Positions 22,081 to 32,500 of a DNA stretch of 64,000 bases are shown in pieces. The stretch comes from Parapristionchus giblindavisi (lineage: Eukaryota; Nematoda; Chromadorea; Rhabditida; Diplogasteridae), in contig CALSFV010000226.1 in assembly GCA_943737045.1 (NCBI GenBank), forward strand, positions 62,001-126,000. The letters are read 5' to 3'. Both the position numbers and the translations under genes were made by a program. Under the pieces are notes generated by a model. That model made no database searches. It saw only the letters and a program-made list of their open reading frames with translations, and had not been told where the DNA came from. The number at the start of each line of letters is the position of its first letter. Position 1 is the first letter of the stretch.

Positions 22081-23091
22081 AAATATCTGACCCTTGGGAA
22101 TCCTTCCGGTGCCCTTACACGAGGGACACGGCACACTGCCACCCATGAGCTCCGTGTAGTCGGTAGATAGTGTGCGGATGGGCGGAGTCTGTAGTTATAA
22201 GAGAATATGAATGAACAAGAAAAGAAGGCTGAAGGCAAGATCTGGCACAGGGGAGAGACTGGAGTTAGACAAGAATGAGTGAGTGAGAGAAATGACCATT
22301 GAAGAAGGGGAGGAAGAGATGGTTAAAGGTACACCCCTAACTTTTTTTACTCTCAGCTCTGGCAACTCTCTCTCGTAGTCAGGGAAAACGTGTGCTTTTA
22401 AAGATTTCGCTCTTTCCACGATCAAAAAGACCTATTATTGCCTCAAACCCCTGCACGAAATATACCATTTACGATTTCTAACAGTGAAAAAAAAACTGGA
22501 AAAGTAAGCCAATTACAGGATGACATGATTATCAGAGCCATATGCTATAATGTGATATCCTCAATCTCGCTAGCCATTAACTCTAATGAGGAAGAGAAGC
22601 CATTGATCATCAAAACGATTAGATATCTTCCCTCTCTAATGATACAGCACCCCTCAATCTACCGTACCTCCTCATTAAGATATACTACTCCCAATCTACC
22701 GTAACCCAATGATCTACAGTACTTCCTCCCTGCTACAATCTACAGTAACCCAACCATCTACCGTACCGCCTCCCTGCTACAATCTACTGTAACCCAACCA
22801 TCTACCGTACCTCCTCCCTGCTACTATCTACAGTAACCCAATGATCCACCGTACCTCATTCCTAATACAATCTACAGTAACCCACTGATCTACCGTACCT
22901 CATCCCTGCTGCAATCTACCGTACCTCCTCCCTGCTACTGTCTACCGTAACCCAACCATTTACCGTACCTCCTCCCTGCTGCTGCTGCCCTCTCCTCCAT
23001 CCTGATCATCTACAACCAGTCGTTCATGGCTGGTTCCCATGATACTGTTGCGCATGCGCTGCCACATCGACGCCATCGCACCATGCACCAT
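13297..23091 (-). CDS. TMEM106: TMEM106-family lysosomal membrane protein, complete, 8 exons
   Basis: Exons in coding order: 22969-23091, 22092-22188, 20242-20355, 18652-18770, 18122-18217, 16819-16928, 14823-14922, 13297-13362. Phases join and give 274 residues, the usual family length. Landmarks in family order: CPSCKGTGRI (two Cys, 62 and 65), LVALIP then LKPKHT before a single membrane helix at about 97-117 (type II topology expected), the luminal NISNANYY...QVQNTTA with glycosylation sites, and the C-terminal HREQIS...QQVCC segment. TMEM106 proteins sit in late endosome and lysosome membranes. The first Met (23091) is the least certain point because the frame stays open a little further upstream. 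The introns carry a mariner, three kinds of palindrome and microsatellites. Confidence 0.9.
13444..14689 (-). mobile_element. Mariner element with decayed transposase
   Basis: Inverted ends TTAGGTTGTCGGGAAAGTC (13444) and its complement (ending 14689), flanked by TA. Transposase fragments read on the minus strand: an N-terminal part (14040-14525) with an HTH-like segment and TGDEKWVYYDN holding the first catalytic Asp, a middle part with YHHDS at the second Asp, and HPPYSPDLAPSEYYLF where the third acidic residue is Glu. These are in different frames with stops and a G run near 13970, so the transposase is not intact. Copy A of the segmental duplication has the empty site near 1860-1875. Confidence 0.9.
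15233..16405. mobile_element. Palindromic foldback element, CAAGGGAA ends, TTA target, tRNA-like module in each arm
   Basis: 1173 bp; ends CAAGGGAACTATGTAACC and its complement, flanked by TTA (15230-15232, 16406-16408). Each arm carries a serine/leucine-like tRNA module: A box TGGCCGAGTGG at 15447-15457 and B box GGTTCAATTCC at 15499-15509 on the plus strand, mirrored near 16120-16198. Between end and tRNA module each arm has a matching 70-residue frame starting MNTLPRVYSAAKNEG (minus from 15437; plus from 16201). Lies in intron 6 of the TMEM106 gene. Confidence 0.88.
17057..18094. mobile_element. Palindromic foldback element, TAAGGGAAGGGTAC ends, TAA target, tRNA-like module in each arm
   Basis: 1038 bp, flanked by TAA (17054-17056, 18095-18097). 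A perfect A box TGGCGCAGTAGG (17291-17302) and B box GGTTCGATTCC (17345-17355) lie in the left arm; the mirror copy is at about 17787-17875. The end sequence is related to, but distinct from, the CAAGGGAA family. The centre (17400-17740) is not palindromic and includes a run of AGCTTAAC/AACAGC near 17600-17660. Located in intron 5 of the TMEM106 gene. Confidence 0.87.
18424..18622. mobile_element. MITE with internal tandem repeats, TAGGTCGAA ends
   Basis: Inverted ends TAGGTCGAAAAG and CTATTCGACCTA enclose about three and a half units of roughly 45 bp, each with CTGACCGGATTTTGAGCC and CACAAAAATC. An inverted relative with the same units is at 27852-28018. Confidence 0.75.
18900..20028. mobile_element. 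Palindromic foldback element, TCACGCC ends, second copy
   Basis: 1129 bp, same ends (TCACGCCTGTCACGAGA) and TA flanks as 10943-12068, with the same arm sequence at a few percent divergence. It lies in intron 3 of the TMEM106 gene. Confidence 0.9.
20359..20421. repeat. (ATT)n microsatellite touching a splice acceptor
   Basis: ATT triplets with a few GTT breaks. On the minus strand they run directly into the AATCAG acceptor of TMEM106 exon 3 (exon starts at 20355). Confidence 0.9.
20465..21651. mobile_element. Palindromic foldback element, CAAGGGAAG ends, TAA target, tRNA-like module
   Basis: 1187 bp with ends CAAGGGAAGTGAAAGTAA and its complement and TAA on both sides (20462-20464, 21652-21654). 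In the right arm, minus strand, A box TGGTGTAGTGG (21410-21420) and B-box-like GGTTCGAAAAC (21367-21377) are at tRNA spacing; the left arm keeps the B box (GGTTCGAATAC, near 20711) and has lost the A box. The centre holds a long (AAT)n run. Located in intron 2 of the TMEM106 gene. Confidence 0.87.
21036..21126. repeat. (AAT)n microsatellite
   Basis: About 30 AAT triplets at the centre of the palindrome 20465-21651. Poly-isoleucine frames over it are artefacts. Confidence 0.95.
22028..22079. repeat. (AAT)n microsatellite next to a TMEM106 splice donor
   Basis: About 17 triplets ending 12 bases from the exon 2 donor (exon ends at 22092). Confidence 0.95.
22645..22968. repeat. Minisatellite in TMEM106 intron 1
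   Basis: Roughly seven units of 40-50 bp built from ACCGTACCTCCTCCCTGCT and ATCTACAGTAACCCAA. On the minus strand each full unit contains AGGGAGGAGGTACGG, which is also the sequence across the end of exon 1 and its donor at 22969. The repeat therefore appears to have grown from the exon/intron junction. Confidence 0.85.
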
Positions 23092-25145
23092 GTATGGGAT
23101 GGAGTCGAGAAGTCGTCGTCTCGCGTCCCAAGAGGAAGACGATATGAGGAAGGGTACTGTAATCGAAAGTATTGATTATTGATTGAATTGTTGAACTGCG
23201 AATCGATTGGAAAGCCAGAGAAGGAAACGAAAACAGAGAACAGTGGCCGTATGCAAGAACAATTGGAAAACCGTTTTCCAGGAAAATGCGACGTCATTAG
23301 CGTAGGCGGAGGATTTTTGGAAAACGCCTCCGCCTACGTTAATGACGTCACATTTTCCCGGAAAACGGTTCTTGCATACGGCCACAGAAGAAGATAATTA
23401 ATCATTTCTGGGCCAGTTAGACAATTAATTAATGCAGTTCATCACGAAAATTTGTATTATGTTTGAATAAACACTAGGCGTCAAAACATATCAAGCATAA
23501 TTTTTCAATTAGGAATAAAAACCAAGATCAAGACGAAAATGATCAAGACTAACAGTGAAAGGACAAGGATGAAGAAGAACGGCAGAGTGGCACGTCAACA
23601 AGTAAGAAACAGTGCGCGCGCACGCGTGATCCTACTCTAGCAGTATACTCCTGTGCACACGCAGAACCATCGAGAAGAGCGAGAGTGTGTGCGAATGAAA
23701 GAGAGTGCAGACAGGCAGACAGAGTCAAAGGTACAAGAGATAACAATACACGTTAGCCTGGAGACAGCGGGCGAGAGGAATGGAGTGAGGAAAATAGAGG
23801 TAGGGAAATGGTAGGGAATGGGAAAGAGGAGAGAAATCAGAAAACACTGGTAGACGATAAATAGTAAATAGCACTATTAGTAATATCAAACCACGTATTA
23901 TCAATCAATCAATCAATATATCAATCAAGTATTAGGCAAAAGTACTACTTTCACTATCTCCAAGGATGAATCAATCAATCAATCAATATACCAATCATTA
24001 GGCAAAAGTACTACTTTCACTCCAACTCCATTCCAAGGATACATCAATAACCGGTCGGCATAAATATTCACCAGAGTTGGGAAAACTCTTCAACCGCAAA
24101 ACAAAACAACTTTCGTAAGAAGGAGAAAAACAAATACTTTATTGTGAAAAGTTATCGCAAGATTATTACGTGTGAAAAGTGGGAAAAGGACAAAAGATCT
24201 TTTGGATTAAAAAAATGATATTTCAATGGTTTATTATTATTGATTTATTAGCGTTTATACTTAGAGAACTTTAAGATCTTCTGAAGTGGGGATATGACGG
24301 GGACAGGGAATAAGAGGAGATTCTATGTGTAAAAGACGGTGCACCGATTACGGTCTATATGAGGGTTACTGTACGTGTGACGGTTACGGTATGTGTTCAA
24401 TGAGGTCAGAAATGTGAATGATGATCGGAAGGCGTATAGTAGTGGAAGCTCGACGAAATGGTAAGAATGATAAATTGAGAAACTTGGGGGGAAAGTGAGA
24501 GCTAACAGAACACAATTAATTCAGAGTAAAGCTTTTTAAAGAGCAAAAATAATGAACATTTTTACAATGCAACGACTAGCTTCGTGTGGACAAGGGCGCT
24601 AAACACAGGAAGAAAACGGGGCGGAATGGGAGAGTCAATTGTGGAACGATTAAATCAATTTGTGATAAGGGGCCGCTGATAAGCGGGTACACAAGGAAAC
24701 ATGGATGCAAATTCCAAAGCAATACAAAATCGATATTCGAACAACTAATCAATAATCGATCGGTCTACATAATTTCTTTCACCAAAACTAACTCTAAGGG
24801 GTGGAAAAAGGTAAACACAGCAATTAGAATTCTACTACTAAACCATACAGAGGGGTTAACACACTTTCTTACAATTAGTTTCCTAATGAAACCAGAGAGA
24901 CTACGGTAATTATTACTCACCTAAATTAGCTAGAGACTGACTATTTATCAATTGATAATTTAAGACTAAATTAGAGGGAAATTTCAGCACCCGATTAGAT
25001 TACAATACAAATGTGGATCAATTGCAAGAATATATACCAGAGGGGTCAGGGCAGCAAGACTAGCTCTAGCACTTATAAGTACGCTAAGCGTATACAGAAT
25101 GGTAAAGTACGGTTAAAAATGGGGTCCTGCACATAATCTCGCGGA
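23092..25145. other. Spacer between the TMEM106 and p85-like genes
   Basis: Upstream region of the TMEM106 gene and 3' flank of the p85-like gene. It contains the hairpin at 23243-23386, a CA/GT- and AGAG-rich stretch at 23560-23740, and a 66-70 bp tandem duplication at about 23895-24045 (TTAGGCAAAAGTACTACTTT repeated). A 107-residue frame at 24586-24909 has no recognisable features and is not called. Confidence 0.6.
23243..23386. mobile_element. Hairpin MITE with TGACGTCA sites upstream of TMEM106
   Basis: Ends GTGGCCGTATGCAAGAAC and its complement. The arms pair through GGAAAA, GACGTCATTA and GTAGGCGGAG to a loop near 23312-23325. The right arm has a perfect bZIP/CRE palindrome TGACGTCA (23343-23350); the left has CGACGTCA. 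It lies about 150 bp upstream of the proposed TMEM106 start, so it may affect transcription, but that is inference. Confidence 0.75.
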
Positions 25146-25448
25146 TTACGGTAGCACAGGCTCGGTGAGCACCGTCCGAATCTGCTTGTTGTGTTCTTCC
25201 AGCGAATTGGCTGCGTAGTAGCTGAAATGGAGAATACCGTAATCTGGTCAATTCAAACATTCATCTAAAAAAGAACTACCGTAACCAGAAAATAAAATCA
25301 GTTCGTGATCGACATGAGTGGTGCTTACCGTACAAAGTCGCCAATGCTCACGAACGACAGACCGCCGTTCTCGAATCCCCATCCATGAGGAGCTTCCTCA
25401 ATGAGACAGTGGGAGATGCGGCCAGAACACAGCACCGACAGTACCTGC

Positions 25449-25501
<53 letters not shown>

Positions 25502-28500
25502 CAATACTAAAGATATTTTGGATGGCTTAACACTGCGGGCGAGGCTAGTGCACGACCAAAGTCTGCTGTGATCAAAATCCTATGAAAAGTCTCATCAAAG
25601 TTTATTGATTATCCATAGAACACTTTAAATCGATAGATTGACTAATCCACTACAATATACCTTGTATTAACAATAAGTAATTAATGCACTCCCACTAGTG
25701 ATCACATCATCATGACCCTCGCATGCAAATCTCGAAACCAAAATCAGCCAGGCCAATTCACTCTGAACAATCCTCAAAAATGCCCCTAGCCTACAGAACT
25801 CTCAACCAGTTTACGCTCCATACACTCCGTATACCTTGTAATCAGTATACCTTGTATTAAAAGATTGATGAACGCACACTAGTGATCACAACATCATGAC
25901 CCTCTCATGCAAATTTCGAAACCAAAATCAACCAGGCCAATTCATTCTATTCCAAAAAATCTTCACCACCTAGCCCACAGAACACGTCGTACACTCATAC
26001 ATTTTCGATGCCCTCATACATTGCCATACCCTCGCACGGCGGTTCAATGAAGATAAATCCCTACATTTAACTTTGGCTTGAAGCCTCTTGCATTACGAAA
26101 TATCGGCAAAGTTGATTTGCACTGGGCGGGATTCGAGCCTACGAGGTTCGGATCGCTAAACAAAAGCTCTACCCACTAAGCCATATCGGCATGTCTCGCG
26201 AATCGTAAAACTCGATGATAGGTCTAGTCAGAAGCGAGCGCCCAGATATACCGTAGTCAACTTTCGCGCTGGGAGAACCTAGATGTTTTAGTGCTTATCA
26301 TCACTCAGTTTGCGATACTTTCTTTATCCGGCAAGAGCTTCTTAGTTACTATCATTGAGCCGCCGTGCCTCGCAGTGCGAGGATTGACCCACTAAATATA
26401 GCCCATTTTAGGCCACTTGATAAAAAAGGAAGCTAAAAATGACTATTTTAAGCGAAAATAACGAATTTTTTTGAATCATCCCACCCTATTTCGAGAATTA
26501 ACCCACTATATAAAAATAAACGGCGAGGGTACCGAAAATGTATGGATGCCCTCGCCATTGTTTTTATATAGTGGGTCGATTTTCGAAATATGGTTGGTCA
26601 ATTTAGAAAATTCGTTATTTTTCGCTTAAAAATCGACATGTTTTTCTTATTTTCGTATCAAGTGGCTGAAAATGAGCACGATATAGTGGGTCAATCCTCG
26701 CACTACGAGGGCATGACAATGTATGCGTACACTCCGCGCAGCGTGTCACACCCACACCACCTCCACTCACCAGTCGTCCCTGTTGACTGGCGGATGGTCG
26801 GATGAGGAAGATACCGTCGAACGAGGGCATACCACCAGAACCAGCACCACCACCCGTGGGAGACGAACATGCACTGCCGTTCTTGGACGATCCGTGAGAA
26901 CCACTGCAAATTTTGATAAAGATAATTTTGTTTTAATATTAATGCTTTATCACGCAATAACAAGCTTTGATCGATTAATAGCCCATTTATAATTATCAAT
27001 GTAATGCCATGATGTCATGCCGCGTATCGAGTCTCGGAAATGAAAGCATTACTATCATACATAGTTGAAACATGAAATCACTGGTATAACCATTAGGTGA
27101 TATGTCGAATAGCAACGCTACAGATTCTCGAAATACAGCCAGTTTCTGTTCAGGAACTTAATACTAATCACACTTTCTAAACCACCCAAATCCCCCGCAG
27201 GTCTTCGAATGCCTTGAATAACAGTATTTACCTATCTTTGTTACACTCCCCTAACAATAAGTCTCACCTCCTCTTCCTCGCCCTTGCCTCCTCTCTACTT
27301 CTCCATTCCATCAATAATCTCGTTCGAGCCGCCTCAATCAACTGACCGGCCGCCTCCTTTGATGGATCGTTCACGAGGAATCTGTACAAAAATCAATCAA
27401 TAATTTGAATAAAAAATCAATATTCTTATCATACATAGGAAACCATCTACAGCGAAATCTTTCTACAGACAGCCAGACATGGCATCTGCAGGATACCGTA
27501 GGATACAATCGAACTTATGATGAATCATTTGAAAAATTTGATGCTGTTTTGGCCACATAGCTATCCAAACTAGCATATTTACAACCAATTGATTTTTCGT
27601 AAGTTCCCTACGCATGCTTGATCACTTTTAAGACAAAACAATTTTGTTGCCTAGATCGATATTCTAACTGAAATCTAATCAATAATGTTCCAACCTCGCA
27701 GGATCCCATTTCAGGGGCAGCTCGTAGAGAATATTCGCCACTCCCAGCGGCTCGAACTGCTGTCGCATGTACTCCACCTTAACATTTAATCATAAATAAT
27801 ACAAATCACACTCATGACACACCGAACCACATTTCTTACCCACGTACTTATTGTTAGGTCGAATAGCAAGGTTATCGGTTTTCAAAATCCGGTCAGGTTT
27901 TTCGATTTTTGTGAGATTTTGGCTCAAAATCCGGTCAGGTTTTTTTTCAATTTTTGTGAAATTTTGGCTCAAAATCTGGTCAGGCTTGGTACGTTGTAAC
28001 ATACTTTGCGAACTATGTCCACGTACTACCGTATCCCTTCGCTCACTGTAGATCCGAAGAACTACCCAAATCATCGTTTTGACCCAGCGAACCGCGAGAT
28101 TACCGTACCTGCTCCGACACCTCCTGCATTCGCTCTTCCGAGATGACTGCTTGAGCGGCGTGAGCGTGCGCGGACGATCCGCTCCGTACGCCGCGCATCT
28201 CCGCCATCTGACGCTCTAGCTGCGCCGAGAGCAGTTGCACGTTCTCCTGCACAATGAACACATTATTTGTAGTTATTTCGTATTTACACACATTTAGATA
28301 CAGTTATAGTTGTAGTTACATACATTTTCAGCTAGTTATTTACAAATTACAAAAAAATTAGTGTTTCGAGATCATTGCAAATCAAACCAATCTAAAATTA
28401 ACTTCATACGCCCACATAACAAACAAATAGAAATCGTGCGACGCCAATTCAACTTGCTAGAAACAACTAGCAAGGCAACATCTACGCCGCAATTTCATAG

Positions 28501-29490
28501 AGCGCTTGCAATCAGATTCTGTCAGACCGTAATCAATCGGGAGTTCAATCGGGCCATGCGCTGCGTCAATCTCGTAACTCACCGATTCCTTCATGAGATC
28601 ATTGCCGTGTTGGACGATAAAGTGTTCGAGACGTTTCTTCTGACCCTCGATGGTCGTCGCCTCGTTATGGAGAGTGGTCAGGGCACACGATAACACCTGT
28701 GATTAATAAATATATGGATCAATCGATAATGTCCGCAAAGAATAATTGTACAAAAGACGGATCGAATAGCTATATAACAGATTTTCGAAATGAGGCCAGG
28801 TTTTCAATAAAAAATCCCAAAATGCTGCCAAACGTCGTAGTTTGTAGCGTACATTTCGAAATATGAGGCCAAAGCATTGTTGATTGCATTTTGCGATGAA
28901 TAAACGGATCAACCGATAAATAATGTAGTAAATATCCGATCTGCATGTTTTTTTTAAAAATATTATAAAATGCATCACTTGTAACAAAGACCATTGCGCC
29001 CATTGCTACCGTAATAGAACAAACCATACCTCTGCATTGCCCTTGTACGTCACGTGCAATCGTCGGTCCTCAGGGGGCAGATCGTCGATAACTCGCTGAA
29101 CAGGTACGTTAATCATTTAAAAATACAAGAAATATATGAATATATAGATTTACTTCACCACATATTTATAAGAATATATCCATAATATAAGATTTACTTC
29201 GCGACAAGCGCTAATGTTAAAGAACGATTAAGATCAAGCAATATGATTCAATTGAAAGAAGTGTGAAGACAAGACATTAATTTATGAAACCCTCTGCCAT
29301 GACTCAAAGTACCAATGAGCGAACGTGATAAATATTATTATTATTATTATTACTATAAATATACAGCGTATAGACGTAGAGAAATTATTGAATATCATGG
29401 TTCGTTCGTAAAGATGAAACGAGCTTGCAACACAAAACCAACAGGTCTCTTCAAAAGGTCAACGAAGACAAAATCTTCTCATGGTATAAG

Positions 29491-29549
<59 letters not shown>

Positions 29550-32500
29550 CTTCTGGGTTCCAATCACTTGCTCGAGCAGCTTCGCCTTCTTGTGCACATC
29601 GGCTAGCTGGAAAGAGGCAATTCATAAGTATATTTATGAGCTGTCAGATTTGATTTGATAATTGCTATGATAAAACTAATAATCATAATACAAAACCAAT
29701 CCAATTATTATAATTTCATTTTAAAGTTGATAACTCCACTTTAATCAAACTCAATCTTAATTCTTCTCTAATAATGCATTTAGGGAACATGAATTCAACT
29801 GGAACAATTTTGTCAACGATTACACGAATGTCTATTGATATTGACCACACATTTTCGTATCCTCACAATCCGCGGATCGACATACACGCTTTATCGTAGA
29901 TCAGAAGCGAAAATATAGCGAATTTTTCGAAATCGATTCAACATATTTCGAAATTCGACCCACTATATAAAAAAATCCTATGAGAGCAACGAAAATGTAC
30001 GATATTTACTATTCATAGAGTATTATCGAGCATACTTGAGCTTAAATAGATTTTTCTCTACATATTTGTCAAGTAAAATAAATACGACCTGCAGGGAGTG
30101 TCTCACGACTAAAAATGTAACGATTTTGCGATGAATTTCAGGCAATATGTTCATAGGGTCACACTTCTTACCCATTCAGGAGTGGCTAAAGACCCCAGTG
30201 ACCAATGTGCAAGGTTAGGTGGGCTACTCAGATAAATCCCGGTGCAATTGCGTTTCAGTTTAGTAAGATTTACATGAATGAACCATACCGCAGCCTTCTC
30301 CACTCGGAGCAGATTCTCAGCACGTATGTGTTCGCCGTGGTGGAGATCATACAATCTGAAATAATAATAATAATAAAAGTAATCATAATCATAATATTAT
30401 TATTAGTACTGAGATGTTATACACGATGTATCGCAATTCGCAATTGCCACAACTCTATCTAATAAAGATGCGTCACGAAATCAGCAGGTTAGAAGTGAGA
30501 ATCTTGTTCTTCTGGTTGGAAAAGAGATTTGGCTTAAAAAGAAACAACGCGAACTTCTAATGTTGGAATAAAAATTTAACTCTGAATAAATCGATTTGAA
30601 AAGTATATTTTTGAAATCAATAAACCAGAAAAATATAATGGCTTTTTCATGAAATATAAAACAAAAAGTAATCGATTAACTGACTTTGTAGCGCGCATGA
30701 ATGCACATTTGAGCGTGCGAAATCGTTCAATCGCCAGATATCGATCGAATTCATCATCGCCTGATCTTCGCCTAAGATACCGTAATCAGTCAGTTATTGA
30801 TTGGTTAACCTAACTAATCATACCTTCTCGCGTCCCGTAGGGGGAAGAGCAGCAGTGTATCGAGATGTGCGTTGTACGTCTGAATTATTTAATACAAGTA
30901 AGTATTTTATTAGTAAATAAAAGCTAAATGAGTATTTACAAATTATTTTGAAGGTTCACTGAACCGGACAAAGTTAATCGTTCTGACTAGTGATAGCTGC
31001 AAAAACTGCAAATACCCCAACACAGACTGGCGGCGATTATGATTTTCAACTAAAGCAAATCACCACTATATAATACATTTTTGTTCAACTCACATTTTCA
31101 GATCTATAAGCTGACCCGTAATTGTGATAAACTAGCCCGATTATAAACTGACCCGTAAAATTGCTTATTTTTCGCTTATTTTGGCTAAATATGTGATAAA
31201 GTGATCCGTTTTTTATAAGCCGATCAATTCATAAACTGACCCGTACCCACAATGTGGGCGCACGAAAATGTATGCACTATATATAATAATAATATGAATA
31301 TTTTAAACAGTAAATTACATAATTTAAATAAAGTTAAAGGTTTATAAGCGAGTTTTGATAATGGTAAATTTGTCATAATGAAAGTTAAAAAATAATAGCG
31401 TAATCCCAACCTTGAGCGATATCTTCTTATGACACTCCACGAGTGCTTGGACAGAGGGAAACTCGAGCGATTGGACGTTGAATCCGCACAGTCCACCCGC
31501 TACGTTGATCTTCACGAGTTTCGTCTCATCACGAGCTCTATAATATCATATATTCAAATCGAATCATGTATTCCTGTATAAAAAGTCTACAGGATCTCAT
31601 AACAATCATACCCTACAACTATTGATTAGGTTAGGGAACAATACATTAATACGCTCACACTCACCAAGGCAACTTGAAGTAAACTCGTTACAGGTATGCT
31701 CAAATCTTTTAGTGCTAGAACGTACGGGGAGAAACAAGAAAAGAATTAATCATGCGAAGGGAATGTATTATTAACAATTACATTAGTAATAAAGAAACGT
31801 TTTGTGACAGTTGTTTAAAAAAATATCTATCCTGATCGTTCTACTGCGTAAACGATTTTTATTATTTAATCCCATTTCAAGAGTGACTAAATTATAGTTA
31901 TTAAAGTAATGTACATACCTGACGGTAAGCGTGAAATCACCGGGCGTAGAGGCATCTCGGATGACGAATGTTCCATCGGGCTTGCCGTCGATTGCCTGAA
32001 TCATTAGATCAATTGAAGGTGAAAACATTTCGTAATATTGACAGTGGAACAGTGGGGCGAACAATAAAATCATACATTTTCGGTGCCCTCACAGAATTAT
32101 TTTTATATAGTGGGTCTATTTAGAAAAATCGTTATTTTTCGCCTAAATTGTAATCTTTCAAATGAAAATGTGCTTTATATAGTGGGTTGACCCTGAAAAT
32201 GAGCCGAATATAGTGGGTCACTGTGAGGGTATGAAAATGTATGAATAAAATAAACACGAAAGAAAGGGCATTTTATACTAGACTTTTATACTATGCTTTT
32301 GGTCTGGTCCGGTGTTCTGAATTAGAACCGTAATATTGATCGGTTTTAGATTTCGAAATCACTCTAAATTACATAAAAATGAATCGTAAATTGGACAACA
32401 AAATTGATTGCTACCACGATTTAAATATATTATGCATTATAAACATAAAAATGTTGTTATGGCACACGGAGAAAAAGTGTAACCCACAGCATATAAGTCA

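Noticed and set aside
24586..24909. 107-residue plus-strand frame MDKGAKHRKKTGRNG
   Set aside because: No recognisable domain, no duplicated or conserved copy in the window, and no supporting signals; kept as possible but not called.
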